Position numbers and translations under genes: made by a program. The notes under the pieces were generated by a model. That model did no database searches. It saw only the letters and a list, made by a program, of their open reading frames with translations, and was not told where the DNA came from. Positions 44,706 to 53,950 of a DNA stretch of 56,058 nt are shown in pieces. The DNA comes from an uncultured Spartobacteria bacterium (GTDB lineage Bacteria; Verrucomicrobiota; Verrucomicrobiia; Chthoniobacterales; JAATET01): NCBI GenBank assembly GCA_937901895.1, contig CALGTD010000188.1:1-56058 (forward strand), in the 5' to 3' direction. How positions within the stretch are numbered: the first letter of the stretch is position 1; the number at the start of each line of letters is the position of its first letter.

Positions 44706-45596
44706 TCAAGCCGCCGATCCTGCCTTGCCCGCAGCAGCGGTGCTGATGCCGTCGAGAAATTCCTGAGCGACGGGTCCGAGGCGGTCCGCCCAGAAGGCGC
44801 CGATTACGAGATTTGGAAAACCCTTAAGCGGAAGTTCCCTCACGCCTTGGGGAATCCGAAGGAGGGAAGTGCTGACGGTCAGTCCGGCTCCGAGTCCCCG
44901 GGCCACATATGGGGCGATCATTTCGGCGGAACTCACCTGGATCGCAATCGGCCATTCCCGGCCCTGCTTTTGCAGCCGCGTGGCAAAGAGGCGGGGCAGC
45001 AGCTCGTGCGGTGGCAATGAAACGAGGTCGAGCCCGCCACCGGCCCCGGCGCGGATTGCATCGGCGGCGGAGTGATACGGCGAGTCCTCCGGCACCAGCA
45101 ACGCCAGTGGAAGGCGCAGCAGCGCGCGGGATTTCATGCCCGGTGGAAGGGACGAGTCGAGCACCGTTACGGCAAGGTCCGCTTCCCCACGCAGCACGAT
45201 CTGACGGGCGAGTTCCTGATCCGCTTCAACAACGGTAAGACGGAGTCCCGGGTGGCGTCTTTTCAACGCCGCGAGCAAACCGGGGGCATGGTCCCGCATC
45301 ACCTCGGAGAGCCCGGCAATCCGGAGTTTGGCAATTGTCTCGCCGCGCAGTCTCGCCTCGATTTCCCCCAGGTTGCCGAAAAATGGCGCGACGAAATCGA
45401 ACAGCTCCCGACCGGCCGGCGTGAGCTGGAAGGGCCGCCTCCGAAACAGGGTCACGCTGAGGTCCTCTTCGAGACGGATCATCTGCGCGCTCACCGCCGG
45501 CTGCTGCACGCCATACGGGATATGCCGGCAGGCATTCACGATCCCTTCATGTTTCGCGACGTAGTAGAAGAGCTCGAGATGGTGGGTATTCAACAT
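44706..45596 (-). CDS. LysR-type transcriptional regulator
   Basis: A 296-residue regulator with an N-terminal winged helix-turn-helix (LNTHHLELFYYVAKHEGIVN, QQPAVSAQMIRLEEDLSVTL) and a C-terminal effector-binding domain of periplasmic-binding fold. I used the second ATG (MLNTHHLELF) since LysR proteins normally begin right before the first helix; an earlier ATG would add four residues. The gene diverges from the acyltransferase, with a 71-bp AT-rich intergenic region that could contain the autoregulatory site (a T-N11-A pattern can be drawn in the ATCGATTATGTAAATATCAG stretch), but no clear palindrome. The effector is unknown. Confidence 0.92.
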   Translation of the reverse strand: MLNTHHLELFYYVAKHEGIVNACRHIPYGVQQPAVSAQMIRLEEDLSVTLFRRRPFQLTPAGRELFDFVAPFFGNLGEIEARLRGETIAKLRIAGLSEVMRDHAPGLLAALKRRHPGLRLTVVEADQELARQIVLRGEADLAVTVLDSSLPPGMKSRALLRLPLALLVPEDSPYHSAADAIRAGAGGGLDLVSLPPHELLPRLFATRLQKQGREWPIAIQVSSAEMIAPYVARGLGAGLTVSTSLLRIPQGVRELPLKGFPNLVIGAFWADRLGPVAQEFLDGISTAAAGKAGSAA

Positions 45597-45667
45597 TGAA
45601 CCTTCCAATGTTTATCCAGAGAGAATCGATTATGTAAATATCAGATTCCGCCATAGAACGGTTCGGT

Positions 45668-46360
45668 ATGAACGACTGGAAACCCTCTCAGGGAATTGTG
45701 GATCGGTGGATTGAGCGGACGGTGCGTCTCGTGGCGCTGGGGCTCGGGCGGCTTGTGTATCGCGTTCACGTGCAGGGCGCCGAAAATATTCCCGCCACCG
45801 GTGGATGCCTCATCGTGTGCAATCACGTGAGCTACTCGGACACGATCCCGCTTTCGATCGCCATCCCGAGACGGCTGCGGTTCACCTCCGAGGAGAAACT
45901 TTTCCGGGTGCCTTTGCTTGGGCGCTGCCTGCGCGCGTTCGGATCGATCCCGGTGAGCGCGGATTCGGCGCGGACGGCGATCCGCCGCACGGTTGATTGC
46001 ATCTCGCACGGTGAGGCCGCGCTGCTGTTCCCGGAGGGAAAACTGACGCTCGATGGCAACCTGCAGCCGGTGAAGGACGGTTATTCCCTGATCGCGCGCA
46101 AGGCGAACTGTCCGGTGTTGATGGTCCACCTCGACGGACTCTGGGGATCGATTTTCTCGTTCGAGGGAGGCCGCTTCTTCCTGAAATGGCCAAAAGTCTG
46201 GCGTCGCGAGGTGCGGGTGACGATTTCCAGACCGCTCACCGCAACGGAAGCTACAGCCGGGACCTTGGAACGATTCTGGCGTGCATGTGCCGTCCGGACG
46301 GAAGAGGTCGAAGGTCGAATCGGGGGCGATGCATTTGACTCGAGGGCCCGGAGCGCGTAG
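45668..46360 (+). CDS. 1-acyl-sn-glycerol-3-phosphate acyltransferase (PlsC-like)
   Basis: A 230-residue lysophospholipid acyltransferase that esterifies the sn-2 position in phospholipid synthesis or a related acceptor. The catalytic H-x4-D motif is at His53-Asp58 (CNHVSYSD), the FPEG motif at 121-124 (LLFPEGKLTLDG), and the N-terminal region holds a membrane-associating helix (about 17-32). It is divergent from the LysR gene and is followed 21 bp later by the LptF/G permease, which suggests an envelope-lipid context. Confidence 0.9.
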   Translation: MNDWKPSQGIVDRWIERTVRLVALGLGRLVYRVHVQGAENIPATGGCLIVCNHVSYSDTIPLSIAIPRRLRFTSEEKLFRVPLLGRCLRAFGSIPVSADSARTAIRRTVDCISHGEAALLFPEGKLTLDGNLQPVKDGYSLIARKANCPVLMVHLDGLWGSIFSFEGGRFFLKWPKVWRREVRVTISRPLTATEATAGTLERFWRACAVRTEEVEGRIGGDAFDSRARSA

Positions 46361-46381
46361 GCATGAACGTTTCGCGTTTTG

Positions 46382-47488
46382 ATGAGCATTCTGGATCGTT
46401 ACGTCGGCAAGGGGGTGCTGGTCACCATGACGATCGGCGTTGTCGTGCTCAGTCTGGTGCTGGTGCTCGGCAATCTTTTCAAGGAGGTGCTCGATCTCCT
46501 GATCAACAAGGACGTCCCGATCGAAACGGTGCTGGCGTTCATGGCCTTCGTCCTCCCTTTTTCCCTGACGTTCACGATTCCCTGGGGATTTCTGACGGCG
46601 CTGCTTCTGGTGTTCGGGCGCATGTCGGCGGACAACGAGCTTATCGCCCTGCGGTCGAGCGGAGTGAGCATCCTGCGCATTTGCACCCCGGTTTTCGTTC
46701 TGGCGATCGTGCTGACCGGGATCTGTTTCTGGATCAATGCCGAGGTGGCCCCGAAGGCCGCCCAGCGAATGACGCAGGCGGTGTTCGAGATTCTCACCAG
46801 CAACCCGATGTCGCTCTTCGCCGCGGATGAAGTGGTGGACGAGTTTCCGGACCGCCGGGTTTACGTGGGTGGCAAGGAGGGAGACACGCTCAAGAATCTG
46901 ATCGTGTTCGAAATCGACAAGGACAACACACCGCTGAAGGTGTTCTACGCGAAGCGGGGGGAACTGCGGCCGGATCCTGACAACAAGCGGCTTTTGTTGA
47001 AGTTCTTCGACGCGACGCTCGAGCAGCGGGATCGCGAGGACCCGCGGGATATCTACAAGATCCAGCCCGGAAACCTGATCGGCGCGGGCGAAATCGGTCT
47101 GCCGCTGGACGCGCTTTACGACGAGCACTGGCAGGAGCGCAGGCTGGAGGCCTACACGTTGCCGGAACTCACCGAGTTCATCAGAGCCGGCGAGCGGGAG
47201 AACATGGAACCCGCGAAGGTGGAATGGCACCGGCGTTTCTCGGCGTCGCTCGCGTGCCTTGCATTTGCATTGGTGGCGATCCCTCTTGGCATTACCGCGC
47301 ACCGGAAGGAGACGTCGGTCGGCTTCGCGCTGAGCCTCGTGGTGGCGTTCACCTATTTCTTCTTTATCATTCTGGCAAATACCTTCCGGGACAATCCCCA
47401 CGCGTTCCCGCAGCTGCTCATCTGGACTCCGAACGTTCTGTTCATCGCGCTTGGCTCGGTGATGTTCTACCGCCTCGCGCGGAAGTGA
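46382..47488 (+). CDS. LptF/LptG family lipopolysaccharide export permease
   Basis: A 368-residue inner-membrane protein of the YjgP/YjgQ (LptF/LptG) family, the permease of the ABC complex that lifts lipopolysaccharide from the membrane. Three N-terminal helices (around residues 11-33, 50-75, 95-120) include FTIPWGFLTALLLVFGRMSA and the DNELIALRSSGVS loop. A periplasmic beta-jellyroll region follows (about 130-260), and three C-terminal helices finish the protein. I took the ATG (MSILDRYVGKG); a TTG three bases upstream is in frame. LptF/LptG form a heterodimer; only one is encoded here. A Gram-negative envelope is implied. Confidence 0.92.
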   Translation: MSILDRYVGKGVLVTMTIGVVVLSLVLVLGNLFKEVLDLLINKDVPIETVLAFMAFVLPFSLTFTIPWGFLTALLLVFGRMSADNELIALRSSGVSILRICTPVFVLAIVLTGICFWINAEVAPKAAQRMTQAVFEILTSNPMSLFAADEVVDEFPDRRVYVGGKEGDTLKNLIVFEIDKDNTPLKVFYAKRGELRPDPDNKRLLLKFFDATLEQRDREDPRDIYKIQPGNLIGAGEIGLPLDALYDEHWQERRLEAYTLPELTEFIRAGERENMEPAKVEWHRRFSASLACLAFALVAIPLGITAHRKETSVGFALSLVVAFTYFFFIILANTFRDNPHAFPQLLIWTPNVLFIALGSVMFYRLARK

Positions 47489-47500
47489 CCCGTTTCGGGG

Positions 47501-48367
47501 CTACTTCATAAAGTAGCCGCGCTGCTTCTCGGAAATCGGAGCGCCGAGTTTCTCGAGAACCAGAAGCATGTCCTCCCAAACCTTCCGTTTTTCCGAGATG
47601 GATTGATTGCGGAGCAGGTAGGCGGGGTGGTAGGTCGCCATCACCGGAATGCCTCGATAGTCGAGCCAGCGACCGCGAAGTTCCCGCATCGGACGGGTGT
47701 CCCCGAGCAAGCCCTCGACCGCGGTCGCGCCGAGCGCGACCAGGACCTTTGGCTGGATTAGTTCAATCTGCTTCTCGAGCCAGGGGAGGCAGGTGCGCAT
47801 TTCCTCGGGACGCGGCTTGCGGTTGCCGGTGGAGCCGGGAGGCATGTCGGGCCGGCACTTGAGGACGTTCCCGATGTAAACCGCATCCCGGGAAAAGCCC
47901 ATGGTCTGGATGATCTTCGTGAGCAGTTGACCCGCGCGGCCAACGAATGGTTCGCCCTGGATGTCTTCGTCGGCGCCCGGGGCCTCGCCAACGAACATCA
48001 AGTCGGCGTTTGGATTGCCCACGCCGAAGACGACCTGGGTGCGTGTCCGGACAAGGTGCGGGCATTCGGTGCAGCGGAGCGCGGCTTCGCGCAATGTTTC
48101 GAGAGTCCACTCGCGGGAGGGAATGATACGAGGCGAGGTGGCATCGATCTGTGTCTGACCATGCGAGGCGCCCCCCGAGACGACTTCCCTCTCCTGGCGC
48201 AAGGTTCCGGCCGGAGCATCGTCCTTCCGGGAACACGATAGCTCGCGCAGCATCGCGGCCTTTGCAGCGCTTGCGGTGGGCTTTCGGCCGAATCCTCGCT
48301 CGATCTCGCGGAGCAGCGGAATCGCGGCATCAAGGGCGGGTTTCAGACGGTCCATTTCAGCGGGCAT
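47501..48367 (-). CDS. Type 4 uracil-DNA glycosylase (Fe-S)
   Basis: A 288-residue uracil-DNA glycosylase of the family 4 type with a [4Fe-4S] cluster. The four ligands are Cys99 and Cys102 (CTECPHL), Cys171 (LKCRPDM) and Cys193 (RTCLPWL). The catalytic loop is VGEAPGADEDIQGEPFVGRA, and a C-terminal HPAYLLR motif is present. An N-terminal extension of about 95 residues, variable and basic, precedes the catalytic domain. The chosen ATG overlaps the end of rluD by 11 bp; an internal Met five codons on (MDRLKP) is possible. Removes uracil from DNA. Confidence 0.93.
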   Translation of the reverse strand: MPAEMDRLKPALDAAIPLLREIERGFGRKPTASAAKAAMLRELSCSRKDDAPAGTLRQEREVVSGGASHGQTQIDATSPRIIPSREWTLETLREAALRCTECPHLVRTRTQVVFGVGNPNADLMFVGEAPGADEDIQGEPFVGRAGQLLTKIIQTMGFSRDAVYIGNVLKCRPDMPPGSTGNRKPRPEEMRTCLPWLEKQIELIQPKVLVALGATAVEGLLGDTRPMRELRGRWLDYRGIPVMATYHPAYLLRNQSISEKRKVWEDMLLVLEKLGAPISEKQRGYFMK

Positions 48368-49277
48368 GCTGGCGCGGTGATTCCTGTGGCACGAGCGGAA
48401 AATCAGCCGGCACGGGTGCGGTAAAAACGATCCGTTCTCCGGTGCGCGGGTGATCGAACGAAAGCTTCCATGCGTGGAGAAGGTGACGCGGGAATTTTCC
48501 GCGACGGCCGTAGATGGGGTCACCTGCGAGGGAATGACCGAGGTGCTTCAAATGAACCCGAATCTGGTGCGTGCGACCGGTTTTGGGTCGGCACTCGACC
48601 AGGCTCAAGCCGTCGCCAGTGGCCAGCACGCGGTAGTGCGTTACGGCCTCGCGGCCTTTTTCGGCAGGAACGACGGCCATCTTCTGACGATGCACGCGGT
48701 GGCGTCCGATCGTGGCGTCGATGGTGCCGGAGGCCCGTCGCAAGGTGCCCTCCACGATGGCGAGATAGGTTTTTTCCACCGCGCGGGACGCGAACTGCGA
48801 GGCAAGGGAGTGATGCGTGAAGTCGTTTTTTGCAATCACGAGGCAGCCGCTGGTTTCCTTGTCGAGGCGATGGACGATGCCGGGACGTTCCACGCCGCCG
48901 ATGCCGGAGAGATCGGTGCAATGATGCAGCAGTGCGTGGACGAGCGTCCCGGTGTCGTTTCCCGCGCCGGGATGGACGACCAGCCCTGCGGGTTTGTCGA
49001 GCACCAGGAAGTCGGCGTCCTCGTAAAGAATGGCGAGAGGAATGTCCTCGGCCTGCAGGGCCTCCGGCGGAATGGTGTCCGGCACCGAGACGGCGATCTC
49101 ATCATTTGCCTTCAACGCCTCCGAAGGCCGGGTGACAGCGCCGTTGAGGAGGATCTGTCCGGCCTTGATGAGGTTTTGAACCCTTGCGCGCGAGAGATCC
49201 GGGCAATTCGCCGTGACGAACCGGTCGAGGCGGTTTCCTTCATCTTCGGCCGCGACGTGCAGGGTGATGGTTTCCAT
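48357..49277 (-). CDS. RluD family 23S rRNA pseudouridine synthase
   Basis: A 306-residue pseudouridine synthase with an S4 RNA-binding domain (about 10-70) and a catalytic domain. The catalytic aspartate is Asp139 in GIVHRLDKETSG; the other conserved stretches are VEKTYLAIVEG, ECRPKTGRTHQIRVHLKHLG and LHAWKLSF. RluD modifies positions 1911, 1915 and 1917 of 23S rRNA; RluC-like specificity cannot be excluded. It overlaps the uracil-DNA glycosylase by 11 bases and is divergent from the kinase with 53 bp between. Confidence 0.95.
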   Translation of the reverse strand: METITLHVAAEDEGNRLDRFVTANCPDLSRARVQNLIKAGQILLNGAVTRPSEALKANDEIAVSVPDTIPPEALQAEDIPLAILYEDADFLVLDKPAGLVVHPGAGNDTGTLVHALLHHCTDLSGIGGVERPGIVHRLDKETSGCLVIAKNDFTHHSLASQFASRAVEKTYLAIVEGTLRRASGTIDATIGRHRVHRQKMAVVPAEKGREAVTHYRVLATGDGLSLVECRPKTGRTHQIRVHLKHLGHSLAGDPIYGRRGKFPRHLLHAWKLSFDHPRTGERIVFTAPVPADFPLVPQESPRQHAR

Positions 49278-49330
49278 TTGCGAAGGAAGAGTTTCGCCCG
49301 TTGACGCGGGAAATGCTACATTCTCGCGTC

Positions 49331-51052
49331 ATGTCCGATCCTGCTCCCCAGATCGTCGAGAGCTGTCCGGCCTGCCAGCAGGTGATCGACGTCACTGGAG
49401 AGGCGCCGTTTTCCGAGGTGGCGTGTCCCTCCTGCGGTGCGGTGATGCGTGCCCGCGTCCATTTCAACAACTTCACTTTGCTCGAATTGCTCGGCGAGGG
49501 CGGCATGGGATCGGTCTTCCGCGCGCGCGACAACAACCTCAATCGCGAGGTCGCGCTGAAGATCCTCAAACGCGAAGCGGGTTCGACCGAGGCGGACTGG
49601 GCAAAGCTCGCGGAGGAGGCGCGCCTGACCGCGTCGATCAATCATCCGAATGTCGTGAAGGTCTTCTCGTTCGGCGAGGACCACGGCCAGTTCTATCTCG
49701 CGATGGAACTCGTCGAGAAGAGTTCGCTCGACCGGCTGATGACGCTGCAATCGAAGATCGCCGAGGCGCAGGTGCTCGATGTCGGCATCCAGATCGCCGA
49801 AGGTCTGCAGGCCGCCTACGAGCACGGCCTGATTCATCGCGACATCAAGCCGGGAAACATCCTCTTCGCGAGTGCGAATCTCGCGAAGATCGTGGACTTC
49901 GGTCTCGCGCGGGTGCTCGACGAGGAGGCGCAGGAGTCCGGAGAAATCTGGGGCACGCCGTTTTATGTCGCCCCGGAGAAGCTCGACGGCCGCCCGGAGG
50001 ATTTTCGCAGCGACATCTACAGCCTCGGGGGCACGTTGTTTCACGCGCTTGCCGGACGTCCGCCCTTCGACGCGAAGACGGCGTCGATGGTCGTGCTGAA
50101 GCACATCAAGAACCAGCCGGTCAGTCTCCAGGCGTTCGCGCCGAACATCTCCGACGAGACCGCCTACGTGATCAACCGGATGCTGCACAAGGATCCGGAC
50201 CAGCGTTACGGCTCCTACGAGGAACTGCTCAATCACCTCCAATACGCACGTCACCGTCTGATGGAGCGCGCCGCGGTGCAGGAACCCAAAAAGCACGCCC
50301 GGCGCGCCCAGCGCCGCGGGGTTACCATCGGGGCGATCTGGGCAACCGCACTCGCCCTTTGCTGTGCGGTGGGGTGGGCGTTCTTCATTCCGCCCGGGCG
50401 CAACGAGGACTCCGGATTGTCGAAGGACTCCGCCGAAACCGCACGCATGGCCGAGGCAAGGCGCGCGATGGCCGATGGAAAACACGGGGAGGCCGCTGTG
50501 GCATTTGCCGCGATCGCGGCTTCCGCACCCCAACCGCAGGCAAACTGGGCGCTTGCGCAGCAGGCGGCCGCGGACTGGCTGGCGGGAAAACCCGATGCTG
50601 CGCGGGAGGTGATGGGGCGGCTCGCGGCCCAGGGATTTTACAGTTACGACCTTCGCGACCAGCCGCTCGGGAGATTTTTCGCCGATCTGGGATCTGGAAA
50701 GGTTGAGGATGTCGGGGAGGGATCGGATTTTCGCGTGTTTGGATTGCTCGTATCCGGCCTCGAAAAGTGGTCCGGCGGCGATCTGGACGATGCAGTGCGG
50801 GATTTTCAGCAATTCTTCGAGGGGCGACCCTCGGGGGGCGACGAATGGATTGCGGATCTGAAGCCGGTGGTGGCTCCCTACCTTGCGGACCACGCCGCCT
50901 ACGTGCGGCTGCGGGATCGTGTGAGCGAAGCAGATGGGTCCGCAGGTGCGGATTTGCTTCTCGAGATCGATCAGGCAAAGCGTGATGCGAGGACGGGTGA
51001 TGTGGTTGCAGCAAAGCTCGAAGCGCTGAAGGGCGGAGTTCGCCTGGAGTGA
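49331..51052 (+). CDS. Membrane-bound Ser/Thr protein kinase with N-terminal zinc ribbon
   Basis: A 573-residue Hanks-type kinase. An N-terminal zinc ribbon holds Cys12/Cys15 and Cys32/Cys35 (SCPACQ, ACPSCG). The kinase domain (about 47-310) has the glycine loop GEGGMGSVF (55-63), the ATP lysine Lys77, the catalytic loop HRDIKPGN (Asp171) and DFGLAR (189-194), so it should be active. One transmembrane helix follows (about 331-353), leaving about 220 residues outside with TPR-like helices (MADGKHGEAAVAFAAIAASA) and no PASTA repeats. The ATG preceded by CGCGTC was chosen over an in-frame ATG ten codons upstream. The 3' end is 37 bp from the ClpX-like gene. Confidence 0.92.
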   Translation: MSDPAPQIVESCPACQQVIDVTGEAPFSEVACPSCGAVMRARVHFNNFTLLELLGEGGMGSVFRARDNNLNREVALKILKREAGSTEADWAKLAEEARLTASINHPNVVKVFSFGEDHGQFYLAMELVEKSSLDRLMTLQSKIAEAQVLDVGIQIAEGLQAAYEHGLIHRDIKPGNILFASANLAKIVDFGLARVLDEEAQESGEIWGTPFYVAPEKLDGRPEDFRSDIYSLGGTLFHALAGRPPFDAKTASMVVLKHIKNQPVSLQAFAPNISDETAYVINRMLHKDPDQRYGSYEELLNHLQYARHRLMERAAVQEPKKHARRAQRRGVTIGAIWATALALCCAVGWAFFIPPGRNEDSGLSKDSAETARMAEARRAMADGKHGEAAVAFAAIAASAPQPQANWALAQQAAADWLAGKPDAAREVMGRLAAQGFYSYDLRDQPLGRFFADLGSGKVEDVGEGSDFRVFGLLVSGLEKWSGGDLDDAVRDFQQFFEGRPSGGDEWIADLKPVVAPYLADHAAYVRLRDRVSEADGSAGADLLLEIDQAKRDARTGDVVAAKLEALKGGVRLE

Positions 51053-51089
51053 CGTTGGACATCGTCCGGGAGCCGGGTAACGTTTCCCC

Positions 51090-52679
51090 ATGAGCAGTGA
51101 TTTTCCAAAGCTGACGCCGGAGGAGATTCAGCGCCGACTGTCCGACTTCCTGCGTTCCGGCTTTCCGCAAAAGCCCGAGGCCGCTCCTTCGGGTGAGCCG
51201 GACGACAGCGACGCCGTGGAGCGCGAAGACCGCGACGTCTTCGAGTTCAATTTCGTGCCGCGGGATATCAAGCGCCATCTCGACCGCTTCGTGATCAAGC
51301 AGGATGAGGCGAAGAAAGTGCTGAGCATCGCGGTCTGCGATCACTACAACCATGCGCGTCTCGCCCGGCGACTTCAAAACGAGGAGGGCGCTTCGCCGAT
51401 CGAATATGCGAAGCAGAACGTGATTCTTGTCGGACCGACCGGTGTCGGGAAGACGTATCTGGTGAAGCACATCGCGGACTTGATCGGCGTCCCGTTCGTG
51501 AAGGCGGATGCCACAAAGTTCAGCGAAACCGGCTACGTGGGCGGCGACGTGGAGGATCTCGTGCGCGAGCTCGTTCACAAGGCGGATGGTGACATCGCCC
51601 TGGCGGAGCACGGGATCATCTACATCGACGAGATCGACAAGATCGCCAGCTCGGCGAACGGCACGGGTCGCGATGTGAGCGGACGGGGCGTGCAGACCAC
51701 GCTGCTCAAACTCATGGAGGAGACGGAGGTGCCGGTGCGCAATCCGATGGATCTGCAGGCACAGATGCAGGCCGCCTTCGAAATGCAGCGCAAAGGGCGG
51801 GTGAAGCGCGAGTCGATCAACACGCGGCACATCCTGTTCATCGTAAGCGGAGCCTTCGACAAGCTCAGCGAGCAGGTGCGCCGGCGCGTGCGGCAGTCCC
51901 GCGTGGGCTTCAATGCGGAGCCGGCTGCGCTCGACGATGACGAGGCGGCTCTTTTGCGACAGGCGGTGACGCAGGATTTCGTCGCCTACGGGATGGAGCC
52001 GGAGTTCATCGGGCGGCTGCCGGTGCGCGTGGTGTGCGATCCGTTGTCCGCCGACGATTTGTTCGAAATCCTCAAGCGCTCGGAGGGCAGCATCGTGCGC
52101 CAGTATGAGCGCGCGTTCCAGGCATACGGAATCGAGGTGTTGTTCGAGGATGACGCATTGCGCGAGATCGCGGCACGGGCGGAACTCGAGCGCACCGGCG
52201 CGCGCGGGTTGCTCACGGTCTGCGAGCGGTTGTTGCGGGAATTCAAATACGAGCTACCGGACTCCGGCGTGCGGTCCTTTTCAGTCACGCCGGCTCTGGT
52301 TTCGGATCCCGCGGCCGAGCTCGCAACGCTGCTTGCGACCGGACATGCGGAAAAGGAGCGCTCAATGGCGGCGATCGTGGACCAGTTTGCGGAACGCTTC
52401 CACGACCAGCATGGGCTGACAATTTCCTTCGAGTCCGAGGCCCGTCAGCGGCTCGTCCGGATGGCAATCGATCTCGACCAGGGTGTCCGGGAGCTGTGCG
52501 AACGGTTGTTCAAGGACTATCAGTTTGGCCTCCAGCTCATTCGCAAGAACAGCGGGCGGGCGCAGTTTGTCATTCCCGCGCGGGCCGTCGAAAATCCCGA
52601 CGGGGTCCTAAGCGAATGGGTGGTGGAATCCTATCGCCACGGCCGGCCGAATGAGGCAGGCTCCAACGATTCCCCATGA
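51090..52679 (+). CDS. ClpX-like AAA+ ATPase with duplicated C-terminal small domain
   Basis: A 529-residue AAA+ protein close to ClpX in its core. Walker A is GPTGVGKT (115-122), pore loop GYVG (148-151), Walker B IIYIDEID (176-183) and sensor 2 GARGL (370-374). The N-terminal C4 zinc domain of ClpX is absent: residues 1-50 contain no cysteine. The ClpP-binding IGF tripeptide reads VGF (SRVGFNAE, 270-277). The RKH loop is replaced by a basic segment (about 226-240). After the normal small domain (about 338-404) a second copy follows (about 432-500): QFAERFHD... ends FVIPARAV, with sensor 2 changed to GVREL. The sequence overlaps the cyclase gene by four bases. It might unfold proteins with ClpP or act alone; unclear. 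Confidence 0.82.
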   Translation: MSSDFPKLTPEEIQRRLSDFLRSGFPQKPEAAPSGEPDDSDAVEREDRDVFEFNFVPRDIKRHLDRFVIKQDEAKKVLSIAVCDHYNHARLARRLQNEEGASPIEYAKQNVILVGPTGVGKTYLVKHIADLIGVPFVKADATKFSETGYVGGDVEDLVRELVHKADGDIALAEHGIIYIDEIDKIASSANGTGRDVSGRGVQTTLLKLMEETEVPVRNPMDLQAQMQAAFEMQRKGRVKRESINTRHILFIVSGAFDKLSEQVRRRVRQSRVGFNAEPAALDDDEAALLRQAVTQDFVAYGMEPEFIGRLPVRVVCDPLSADDLFEILKRSEGSIVRQYERAFQAYGIEVLFEDDALREIAARAELERTGARGLLTVCERLLREFKYELPDSGVRSFSVTPALVSDPAAELATLLATGHAEKERSMAAIVDQFAERFHDQHGLTISFESEARQRLVRMAIDLDQGVRELCERLFKDYQFGLQLIRKNSGRAQFVIPARAVENPDGVLSEWVVESYRHGRPNEAGSNDSP

Positions 52680-53947
52680 GGTATTTCAAAGCCACGCTCG
52701 TCATCGGCATTGTCTCGATCGTCGCCGTCCTGGTGCTCGATGCATCCGGATGGCTGAAAACGGCGGAGGTGTGGACCCAGTCCGCCCTCCAGCAGCTTTC
52801 CGAGGACCGGACATTGGTTCCCGTCTCCCGTGGATCGGTCTTTCTGGTCGCCGCGGTTCTCGCGTTCTTCTTCGCATGGACGACGGCCGACATCTCGCGA
52901 CCTGCTGCGAAGACCGTGATTGCGCTGGGAGGATTCTGTCTCACGCTCACCAGCGCGCCGGTGCTGGCACTCTACGGAAAATTCTACCCGCCCTTCCAGG
53001 CCGCTCTGGCCATCCTGTTCAGCTTCGCTCTGGGAATCGGCTACGCACAGAGCGCCGGCGGCTCGCGCAAGCGGGTGCTGACCCGGTTGTTCGGCCAGCG
53101 GTTGTCCCGCAAGCAGTTCGCCCAGCTTGTCGACTCCTCGCTCCCGCTCGAGTTTCCGGGGGTGGAACAAAACGCCACGGTTTTGGTGTGCGAGGTCCAC
53201 AATCACGTCGAGCTTCTCGAGCGTCTGGAGCCCGCCGATTACGTCGCGATGACCAATCTCTACCTCAAGGCCGCGTCGGACTATCTGGTGGACGCAGGGG
53301 GGTATCTCGACGAATGCAACGGCGAGAGCCTGCGGGTGATTTTTGGCGCGCCGCTCGCGCGTGAGGATCACGCCCGCATTGCCTGCCGGGCGGCACTGGA
53401 TCTCGTATCGCGCGTCGAGGAACTCAACAAGGAATGCGACGCACGCTGGCACCAGCGGCTGGATTTCCGGGTCGCCGTGCATTCCGGTCCGATGATTGCA
53501 GCTGCTTATGGGGGCACGCGGCTCGGGTCGTTCAGCGTTGCGGGAACCACCGTCGAATTTGCGCGTCGCCTCTGCGCGGCGTGTGCAACGTATGGATGCC
53601 GGATTCTCGTCGGTCCGGAGACCTACGCGGACGCCCGGGAAATCGTCGAGGCGCGACCGATCGAGTTGCTGCGCCGTCCGGACGGCCGCCGCATCGAGCT
53701 TTACGAGGTGCTGGCGCCGGCGCACGGTCTTTCGCCGGAACGCGCGCAGAGCCGCGACCACTTCTGGAAGGGCGTGATCTATTACCGCGAGAAAAAGTGG
53801 GAACTCGCTCTCGAGGAATTTTCGAAGGCGAGGGTGCCCGGCATTCCCGACCCCGGTCTCGACAACTTCATCCTGCGCACCGAGCGGGCTCGTCGCGGCA
53901 CGGAATCCACGCCTGCGCCGGGGCCGTTGCTCGCCGAGATTCGCTGA
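52676..53947 (+). CDS. Membrane-bound class III nucleotide cyclase homologue with altered active site
   Basis: A 423-residue protein with three predicted N-terminal helices (about 5-22, 52-70, 78-124) and a class III adenylate/guanylate cyclase fold (about 160-345) ahead of a short C-terminal TPR-like tail. The fold is recognised by GGYLDECNGESLRVIFGAPL and by FRVAVHSGPMIAAAYGG. Key residues differ: the first metal aspartate is Glu173 (LVCEVHNHV), the second Glu217 (NGES), the adenine-lysine position is Glu213, and the transition-state asparagine is Glu294 (VEFARRL). It is thus probably inactive as a normal cyclase, or of changed activity. It is co-translated with the ClpX-like gene. Confidence 0.85.
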   Translation: MRYFKATLVIGIVSIVAVLVLDASGWLKTAEVWTQSALQQLSEDRTLVPVSRGSVFLVAAVLAFFFAWTTADISRPAAKTVIALGGFCLTLTSAPVLALYGKFYPPFQAALAILFSFALGIGYAQSAGGSRKRVLTRLFGQRLSRKQFAQLVDSSLPLEFPGVEQNATVLVCEVHNHVELLERLEPADYVAMTNLYLKAASDYLVDAGGYLDECNGESLRVIFGAPLAREDHARIACRAALDLVSRVEELNKECDARWHQRLDFRVAVHSGPMIAAAYGGTRLGSFSVAGTTVEFARRLCAACATYGCRILVGPETYADAREIVEARPIELLRRPDGRRIELYEVLAPAHGLSPERAQSRDHFWKGVIYYREKKWELALEEFSKARVPGIPDPGLDNFILRTERARRGTESTPAPGPLLAEIR

Positions 53948-53950
53948 GCC

